Position numbers and translations under genes: made by a program
Shown here: positions 58,670 to 64,000 of the stretch, piece by piece
Position numbering within the stretch: position 1 is the stretch's first letter
Layout of the letters: each line of letters opens with the position of its first letter
DNA from: CAZDDI01 sp964504195
GTDB lineage: Bacteria; Chloroflexota; Anaerolineae; B4-G1; SLSP01
Direction: 5' to 3'
Assembly: GCA_964504195.1 (NCBI GenBank)
Contig: CAZDDI010000001.1
Location: forward strand, 62,001-126,000
DNA: 64,000 nt
Notes under the pieces: generated by a model
What the model saw: the letters and a program-made list of their open reading frames with translations, nothing else
Told to the model about the DNA's origin: nothing
Databases searched by the model: none

Positions 58670-60049
58670 ATGAACGAACGGCACTACAACGTCATCATCG
58701 CGTATGAAAACGTGCATGCGGTGCGTCAGATCGAGCAGTTGTGCGCGGGCGGCCCGGCGCGCTTCGTCTCCTGGGCGGCCTCTGGCTCGGCGCTGCTGCT
58801 CGAGGTCGAGAAGTACCAGGACAGCACCCCGATAGATGTAGTGCTCCTGGCACCGACCATCCAGGGCTTCAACGCCGCGCTCATCGAAGACCTGCTCTAC
58901 CATCAGCCGCAGCCCATCGCCGTGATCGGGCTATTGCCGCCGCTGGAAGCGCGCACGCAGGAGCTGTACGCGGCGGGGATGCTGGGCCATGTCGCGCTGC
59001 CGGTAGATCCGGGGCAGGCCCGCCGCCTGCTGGAACTGCTCTCGGAGGTGGTGGACAAGGCGTTGGCGAAACGCGAGACCGAAGTGTTCACCCCGCTCGC
59101 GCCCAGTATGGCGACAGTGGGCGCGTTGCAATGGCAACGCATGAGCCTGGCGCTCTACGGCACCGGCGGGGGCGTGGGCAAGACCAGCCTCGCCATCAAC
59201 CTGGCGGCGGCGCTGGCGGTGTTGGGCAATGCCAAAACGCTGCTGCTCGATCTGGACATGACACGCGGCGCGGTCGCGCCCCGCCTGGGGCTAAACCCGG
59301 AGCGCAACCTCTTCGGGCTGGTGGGCATGGCGTTGCCGGAATATCAGCGCGCCCAACAGCAGGGCCTTTCGTATACCTGCCCGGCGGCCATGCTGAGCGA
59401 GTATACCCAGCGCGCGCTGGGCGGGCGGCTGCACGTCCTCGCGGGCCTGCCCAATATGCGCGTGGGCGGCAACGCGGAGTTCCGAGACGATCCGGCGCGC
59501 ACCCGCGCCATCATCAAGGCGATTATCGAGACCGGGCGGCAGAAGTACGACTTTGTCGTGCTCGATCTAGGGCCGGACATCCACAACGACGTGCATTTCG
59601 CCGCGCTCGAACGCGCCGACCTGGTGTTGACCGTGGTGCGCCCCGACGTGGCTGACATCCAATCCACCGCCCAGATCGTGCCGGATTTGCAGCAGGTATT
59701 TGGGCAGGCGGATAAATTCGAGCTGGTCATCAACCAGTGGACGCCGGAGGCTGGCATCAAGTTGGGGGAACTGGTCAAAGTGATCGGGATGCGCAAGTTC
59801 GCCGAAGTCCCCTACGACCCGACCTATTCGCTTAGCGGCAACCTGCAAAAGCCTTTCATCCTGGACGCCAAACCTAATCCCACGTCCGACGCCATCGTGG
59901 GGATGGCCGCGCGCTTTTTCCCGGCGGTGACGCCCCAGTGGCAGAAGCGGGGCGGGCAGGTAGATGGGCGACTGCCGCTGGTCGGGCCAACGCGCCGCTC
60001 TGAAGCGCCTCTGGGACGCAAGCTCGCGGCGTTGTTCAGGAGTAGTTGA
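58670..60049 (+). CDS. cpaE: CpaE/TadZ-like ATPase
   Basis: The start is ATG 58670, 9 nt after cpaB. The 459-residue protein has an N-terminal receiver-like domain (about 1-140: YNVIIAYENVHAVRQI, DVVLLAPTIQGFNAAL) and a C-terminal MinD-type domain with intact TGGGVGKTSLAINLAAAL (about 163), KTLLLDLDMTRG and FVVLDLGPDIHNDVH. This is the fold of CpaE/TadZ, which localises the Tad apparatus to the pole. Gene order matches Tad loci. The gap to the secretion ATPase gene is 2 nt. Confidence 0.88.
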   Translation: MNERHYNVIIAYENVHAVRQIEQLCAGGPARFVSWAASGSALLLEVEKYQDSTPIDVVLLAPTIQGFNAALIEDLLYHQPQPIAVIGLLPPLEARTQELYAAGMLGHVALPVDPGQARRLLELLSEVVDKALAKRETEVFTPLAPSMATVGALQWQRMSLALYGTGGGVGKTSLAINLAAALAVLGNAKTLLLDLDMTRGAVAPRLGLNPERNLFGLVGMALPEYQRAQQQGLSYTCPAAMLSEYTQRALGGRLHVLAGLPNMRVGGNAEFRDDPARTRAIIKAIIETGRQKYDFVVLDLGPDIHNDVHFAALERADLVLTVVRPDVADIQSTAQIVPDLQQVFGQADKFELVINQWTPEAGIKLGELVKVIGMRKFAEVPYDPTYSLSGNLQKPFILDAKPNPTSDAIVGMAARFFPAVTPQWQKRGGQVDGRLPLVGPTRRSEAPLGRKLAALFRSS

Positions 60050-60051
60050 GG

Positions 60052-61440
60052 ATGGCGGGCGTCTCTGTTTTCACCCAAACCGCCGCTACCCAGCAGGCGC
60101 AGGCTGCGCCGGGCGTAACGCCGCTTGAGCAACTGCGCGAGGCAGTGCGCCAACGGCTGCGCACGCAGTTTCCCGGCGCGGAACTCGCCGATCTGAACGA
60201 CCAGAAGCGCCAGCAAGCCCAAACCGTCATCGAGGCACTGGTGAACGACTGGCTGCCCCGCGCGGCCAGCGCCGGGCAACCGTTCACCCAACCGCCTGCC
60301 GTGCTGGTCACGCAACTAATGAACGACCTGTTCGGCTGGGGGCCGCTGGAGCCGTACCTGCGCCTGCCCACCGTCGAAGAAATCATGATCAACGGCCCGG
60401 AGCAGGTCTGGATTGACGACGCCGAGCAGGGTATGTACCGCGCAGCGGTGCGCTTCACGGACATGAACGCGGTCTTCCAACTGGTCAACCAGGCGGCCGG
60501 GGCGCAGGCGCGGGAGCTCTCGCGCCGCCAGCCGCGCTTGAATTGCCAGATGGCCGATGGCAGCCGCCTGAATGCGGTGATGCTCCCGCTGCTGGGCAAC
60601 GTGCCCATCGCCGTGACCATCCGCAAGCACCGGCTGGTCGCCACCACGCCCGCGGACCTGGTGCGGCTGGGGACGCTCAGCCAGGCGAGCGCGGATTTCC
60701 TGGTCGCGGCAATGCAGGCGCGGTTGAATATCATCGTTGCCGGGGGCACCGGCTCCGGGAAGACCAACACGCTCAACGCGCTGCTGTCTATCCTGCCGCT
60801 AGAGGAACGGCTCATCACAGTCGAAGACACCGCCGAATTGCAACTCAATCCGCCGGGCGTCGCGCCGGGTGCGCCGGCGGCGCGCAACTGGATCAGCCTG
60901 GTCACGGCAGAGCCGAATGACGAAGACAAATCCGCCGGGGTAACGCTGGACGATTTGGTCATCAATGCGCTGCGGATGCGCCCGGATCGCATCGTCACCG
61001 GCGAGGCGCGCGGCGGCGAAATCCGCTCCGTGCTGATGGCTGCCAACACCGGCCACGACGGGCAGTTGTTGACGCTGCACGCCAACAGCGTGCGCGAGGT
61101 CGCCAGCCGGGTGGTGCAGATGTGGCAGATTGCGGATTCCAAGATGGCGCCCAGCGTCATCCTGCGCTACCTGGCCGATGCCTTCGATGTGATTGTCTAC
61201 ATCGAGCGCGTAACGGTAGGCGGGCAACGGCGGCGCTGTGTGCGTGAGATTGCCGAATTGTTGCCCAGCCGGGACATGGAACCCGGCGCGGACACGATAG
61301 GGATCAACACGTTGTTTGCCGAACAAGGCGTGGGACTCCAGCCGGTCAACCGGGTCATCCATCTGAATCGCCTGGCGCAACTGCGCGGCGAGCGCAGCCT
61401 GGACTTCAACCGCATCCTGGGCTGGCCGGCCGGGGCGTGA
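60052..61440 (+). CDS. cpaF: CpaF/TadA secretion ATPase
   Basis: The ATG at 60052 is preceded by GAGG. The 462-residue protein is a type II/IV secretion ATPase: IIVAGGTGSGKTNTLNALLSIL (Walker A, about 230), LITVEDTAEL, RPDRIVTGEARGGEI (Walker B) and GQLLTLHANSVREVASRV (His box). The N-terminal LMNDLFGWGPLEPYLR is typical of the CpaF/TadA branch. It powers Flp pilus assembly and, by relation to VirB11, DNA transfer in other systems. A noncoding repeat region of 294 nt follows. Confidence 0.95.
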   Translation: MAGVSVFTQTAATQQAQAAPGVTPLEQLREAVRQRLRTQFPGAELADLNDQKRQQAQTVIEALVNDWLPRAASAGQPFTQPPAVLVTQLMNDLFGWGPLEPYLRLPTVEEIMINGPEQVWIDDAEQGMYRAAVRFTDMNAVFQLVNQAAGAQARELSRRQPRLNCQMADGSRLNAVMLPLLGNVPIAVTIRKHRLVATTPADLVRLGTLSQASADFLVAAMQARLNIIVAGGTGSGKTNTLNALLSILPLEERLITVEDTAELQLNPPGVAPGAPAARNWISLVTAEPNDEDKSAGVTLDDLVINALRMRPDRIVTGEARGGEIRSVLMAANTGHDGQLLTLHANSVREVASRVVQMWQIADSKMAPSVILRYLADAFDVIVYIERVTVGGQRRRCVREIAELLPSRDMEPGADTIGINTLFAEQGVGLQPVNRVIHLNRLAQLRGERSLDFNRILGWPAGA

Positions 61441-61720
61441 GGCGTGAAACGTGAGGCGTGAGGCGTGAAGCGTGAAGAGATGGCCGTGTTACATCGGCCT
61501 GACTAAGCCCAACCTGCCTGCGCGCCTTTTTGCCTCGAAGTTACGCGCAGCAAACCGAGAACAAATAGAAGATTCCATTAATTCGGATTAATTCGGGGCT
61601 AAAACTGAGCGCCCTGGGGTAATCTATGCCCGAAAATTCGCCTTTTCGCCTTTTCGCTTTCTCGCTTTCTCGCTTTTTCGCTGACTCGCTGATTCGCTGA
61701 CTTGTTGATTTGCAGATTTT
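61441..61720. repeat. Micro-repeats before tadB
   Basis: GGCGTGAAACGTGAGGCGTG-type units fill 61441-61477, and CGCCTTTTCGCTTTCTCGC-type units fill 61640-61720, both typical intergenic slippage repeats. I see no gene in the gap between cpaF and tadB. Confidence 0.8.
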
Positions 61721-61734
61721 GGGAGGAGGTAATG

Positions 61735-62625
61735 ATGGGAAACATTGTCTGGTGGTTTGCCCTGCTGGCCGCCGCCGGGGTAGCCGTAGCCTGGTGGGGG
61801 GCAACCGCGCGCGTGTATGCGCGGCTGGCCGTAGCCGAGAAACGTCGCCCGACCTTACAAGACCGGCTCACTGCCGCCGAAATCCCCCTCACGACCCGAG
61901 AATTTCTCACCGTCGGGCTGGGGCTGGGCGCTGGACTGGGACTGCTTGCGACCGTGATTATGGGGCCTTCCGTCCTCAGCGTGGCGCTGTGTATGGGTGG
62001 CCCGCTGGTGTACTGGCAATACTGGGCCGCGCGCATGGAACGCTTCCGCGATGGGTATGTCAAATCGCTGGACAAAAGCGTTGAGATTTTCCTGCGCGCC
62101 TACACCACCAACCCTAATCTGCGGCAAGCCCTGCAAGAGGCCGCGCCCTATATGCCGCCGCCGGCACAGGGCGATTTCCTGGAAATCGCGGGCGCGCTGG
62201 GTGCCCATGAGGACTTGAGCACGGCGTTGTATCGGGTGGCCGCGCGCCGCCAGAATCCCTACTTCGACATGCTGACCGAGGCCTTAGCCACCCGCGAGCA
62301 GTTGGGGGGCAGTTTGCGCGAGGTGCTGGTGGGCGTGCGCGAGTTGATGCAGGGCATCATCCAGATTCGCGGGCAGGTGCGCGCGCGGCAGACCCAACCC
62401 CGCCTGGAAGGGCTGATCATCGCGGTCGCGCCGTTTGTATTCCTGCTGCTGCTCAAAGTCGCCCTTGCGCCTTACGAAGCGGGCTTTTACCAGACCTTCG
62501 ATGGGCAATTGGTACTGGTCGGCGTGCTGGTGCTTAGCGGCCTGTCGTACTACCTGGCGCAGCGCATCGCCAACGCCGGGATGGACGTGGATGGCGGCGC
62601 GGCGGCGCGGAGGGTTGCCGGATGA
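61735..62625 (+). CDS. tadB: TadB-like inner membrane protein
   Basis: The ATG at 61735 (MGNIVWWFALLAAAG) fits GGAGG 5 nt upstream better than ATG 61732. The 296-residue protein has N-terminal helices (IVWWFALLAAAGVAVAWW, VGLGLGAGLGLLATVIMG), a type II secretion F domain (FLRAYTTNPNLRQALQEAAP, TREQLGGSLREVLVGVREL) and C-terminal helices, the TadB layout. It forms the inner-membrane platform of the Tad system. tadC overlaps its stop (ATGA). Confidence 0.9.
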   Translation: MGNIVWWFALLAAAGVAVAWWGATARVYARLAVAEKRRPTLQDRLTAAEIPLTTREFLTVGLGLGAGLGLLATVIMGPSVLSVALCMGGPLVYWQYWAARMERFRDGYVKSLDKSVEIFLRAYTTNPNLRQALQEAAPYMPPPAQGDFLEIAGALGAHEDLSTALYRVAARRQNPYFDMLTEALATREQLGGSLREVLVGVRELMQGIIQIRGQVRARQTQPRLEGLIIAVAPFVFLLLLKVALAPYEAGFYQTFDGQLVLVGVLVLSGLSYYLAQRIANAGMDVDGGAAARRVAG

Positions 62626-63533
62626 ATGCCGCAATCCTGTTGTGCGCGCTCGGCGGCGCTGCCGGGATGGGGCTGTTGCTCACTGCCGGTCGCCCACGTC
62701 CGCGCGGCGGGCTGGCCGGGCGGCTGGGCCTGACCGAAGTGGCGCAACGGCGTCCGCTGGTAGATCGGCTATTCGGCAATCTGGTGGAGGGCTGGTTACA
62801 GCGGCGGGATACCGCCAGCGCCGTGATTCACCGCCTCCGGCAGGCCGGGATGTATGGCCGCGCGGGCGCGCTGTATCCCGATGAGCGCGTCTTCTACGCC
62901 TACAAACTGGCAGCGGCGGCGCTGGTCGCGCTGCTGAGCGCCGGCATGGGCGCGTTTGCCGCCAGCATCCTGGAAATCAGCGCCAATAGCGCGCTGCTCT
63001 GGGCTGTGGGCGGCGCGGCGGCGGGTTTTCTGCTGCCCGATCTGGACTTGCAGGCCCAGCTCCAACGGCGCGACGATCAACTGCTGGCGGACATGGCAAC
63101 CGCGCTGGATCGTCTAGCCAACTTCCTGGTGGGCGGGCAACCGTTGCCCCAGGCCATCAACTGCCTGGCTGCGCGCCCGGGCGGCGCCTTCGTTCAGGAA
63201 CTGGCTCTGGTCGCCGGCAGTTACAACGTCGGCGTAAACCTTTCCACCGCCTTGCAGGAGCTGTTGACCCTCAACGGCGATCTGGCGGTGCTGGTCCCGT
63301 TCGTGAACCTGTGTCGCGCCGGGCAGCACATGGGCGGCGGCGTGAGTGCGAGCCTGCGCGAACTGGCGCGGGAGTTGCGCACGGAATTGAAACAACGTAT
63401 CGAAACCCGGGGCAGCCGCAACGCTGTGTTGATGGTGATTCCCGCGTTTCTGGCGGTGTTGGCGACGCTGGCGGTCTTGACCGCGCCGGGCTTTATCCGG
63501 ATCATGGCGGAATTTGCCAGCGGCGCATTCTGA
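62622..63533 (+). CDS. tadC: TadC-like inner membrane protein
   Basis: This 303-residue protein overlaps tadB by 4 nt. It has two membrane segments early on (LLCALGGAAGMGLLLTAG, AAAALVALLSAGMGAFAAS), a T2SSF domain (ALDRLANFLVGGQPLPQAI, GGGVSASLRELARELR) and a C-terminal helix (AVLMVIPAFLAVLATLAVLT). TadB and TadC are paired platform proteins in Tad loci. The Flp pilin gene follows. Confidence 0.9.
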   Translation: MNAAILLCALGGAAGMGLLLTAGRPRPRGGLAGRLGLTEVAQRRPLVDRLFGNLVEGWLQRRDTASAVIHRLRQAGMYGRAGALYPDERVFYAYKLAAAALVALLSAGMGAFAASILEISANSALLWAVGGAAAGFLLPDLDLQAQLQRRDDQLLADMATALDRLANFLVGGQPLPQAINCLAARPGGAFVQELALVAGSYNVGVNLSTALQELLTLNGDLAVLVPFVNLCRAGQHMGGGVSASLRELARELRTELKQRIETRGSRNAVLMVIPAFLAVLATLAVLTAPGFIRIMAEFASGAF

Positions 63534-63629
63534 ACCGCGAAAGGAGGTGCCGGACTCAGAATAACCCTGATTTGATGCGTCTATAAACCGTTGGAATCCC
63601 CACTCAGTTCAGAAAGGAGGGTCAAGTAT

Positions 63630-63896
63630 ATGTGGGAAACGCTTAAAAAGCGCGTGATGTTGGGGGTGCTGCGCGTGAGCCAGCATCCAGTCGCGCAGCG
63701 CACGGGGGCTTTGCTCAGGGGGCAAGTCCGCACTGCGTTGCAGCGCGAAGAAGGCCAGGGCTTGCTGGAATATATCATCGCCATTGCGGGTGTGTTCGCC
63801 GTAGCGGCGGGCGTGTTGACGTTGTATCGGACCATCGGCGGCAAGTACGGCGAGGCCACGACCAGCGTCGGCCAGATTCAGATTACGGCACCTTAG
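63630..63896 (+). CDS. flp: Flp-type pilin
   Basis: The ATG at 63630 is behind GAAAGGAGG. The 88-residue preprotein has a long basic leader and a type IVb motif EEGQGLLEYIIAIAGVFA: cleavage after the Gly would place Glu at +5 and Tyr at +6, the mark of Flp pilins. A short polar tail follows the hydrophobic helix. The leader (about 42 residues) is longer than in most Flp pilins. It would be the major subunit of the Tad pilus. Confidence 0.88.
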   Translation: MWETLKKRVMLGVLRVSQHPVAQRTGALLRGQVRTALQREEGQGLLEYIIAIAGVFAVAAGVLTLYRTIGGKYGEATTSVGQIQITAP

Positions 63897-63907
63897 CCAC
63901 AGTAACC

Positions 63908-63938
63908 GGCAGGGAGGGAGCCTGGCTTCCTCCCTGCC
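63908..63938 (+). promoter_or_regulatory. Stem-loop between pilin and next gene
   Basis: GGCAGGGAGG (63908-63917) pairs with CCTCCCTGCC (63929-63938), loop 11 nt, no T tract. In pilin operons such hairpins often stabilise the pilin mRNA and reduce readthrough. Confidence 0.7.
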
Positions 63939-63953
63939 CGGTAAGGAGGATGT

Positions 63954-64000
63954 ATGCGCAACTCGAAAACCAATCCCGAAAGCGGGCAAGCCTTCCTGGA
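63954..64000 (+). CDS. TadE-like pseudopilin, start only
   Basis: ATG 63954 behind AAGGAGGA opens MRNSKTNPESGQAFLE, which runs off the window. The G-Q-A-x-x-E pattern after a short basic leader is the prepilin cleavage motif of TadE/TadF pseudopilins. Only 15 complete codons are visible. Confidence 0.6.
   Translation, partial: MRNSKTNPESGQAFL

Noticed and set aside
1..64000. CRISPR arrays and rRNA genes
   Set aside because: No regularly spaced identical 24-40-nt repeats and no rRNA core sequences were seen on either strand. Iterons at 38934-39038 are too few and too degenerate for CRISPR.

Overview
The window looks like a chromosome fragment of a filamentous-type Chloroflexota bacterium (inference). 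The grounds are the FHA-GAF-cyclase and Eis-like neighbours, Chloroflexi-style intergenic micro-repeats, and Tad pilus proteins. It carries a large, mostly GC-rich integrated element that starts near 4.6-4.8 kb and runs off the right edge. Positions 1-4502 look like ordinary chromosome: an MFS transporter (partial), a rhodanese lipoprotein, an FHA-GAF-adenylate/guanylate cyclase and an Eis-like acetyltransferase. A tRNA-Lys(CTT) gene follows at 4538-4613, then a tyrosine recombinase reading towards the tRNA.

The element begins with the recombinase, a divergent regulator pair, an SSB-like protein and a small minus-strand trio (67-aa protein, methyltransferase, zinc-ribbon kinase). A complete BREX phage-defence operon follows at 9275-24371: BrxE-like, BrxA, BrxB, BrxC, PglX, PglZ, BrxL. 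Behind it lie AT-richer cargo genes: an AAA NTPase with a helical N-terminal segment, a STAND-TPR NTPase, a 25-codon ORF in a duplicated leader, and a radical SAM/SPASM protein with a PqqD-like tail. A 20-nt sequence next to the -10 box of the BREX promoter recurs next to the -10 box of an Xre regulator gene at 31152. This suggests one regulator for both promoters, or marks the borders of the island.

From 31.5 to 45.4 kb lies a replication, partition and transfer module: SSB, membrane proteins, an FtsK-like translocase, ParA with a small partner, repeat clusters, and a replication initiator whose own gene contains four iteron-like repeats and an AT-rich tract. Also here are an HNH protein, a Replic_Relax-like protein and a TumE-like toxin pair.

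From 45.6 to 49.8 kb the genes are AT-rich and on the minus strand. They are separated by about 130-bp attC-like sites with no integron integrase in the window, so this looks like a CALIN (cassette cluster lacking an integrase). Two of the three cassette-like genes carry candidate PD-(D/E)XK nuclease motifs.

From 50.1 kb a strong promoter, a structured leader RNA and a strong terminator precede a long co-directional operon. It encodes a VirB4/HerA-type ATPase with a very large hydrophilic insertion, accessory proteins, two ParA-like proteins with decayed P-loops, an SSB-like protein, and a Tad/Flp pilus apparatus (CpaB, CpaE, CpaF/TadA, TadB, TadC, Flp pilin, start of TadE). The combination of recombinase, replication, partition, FtsK-like, VirB4-like and Tad genes suggests an integrative, possibly conjugative element that uses a Tad-type apparatus. 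That is an inference from gene content only.
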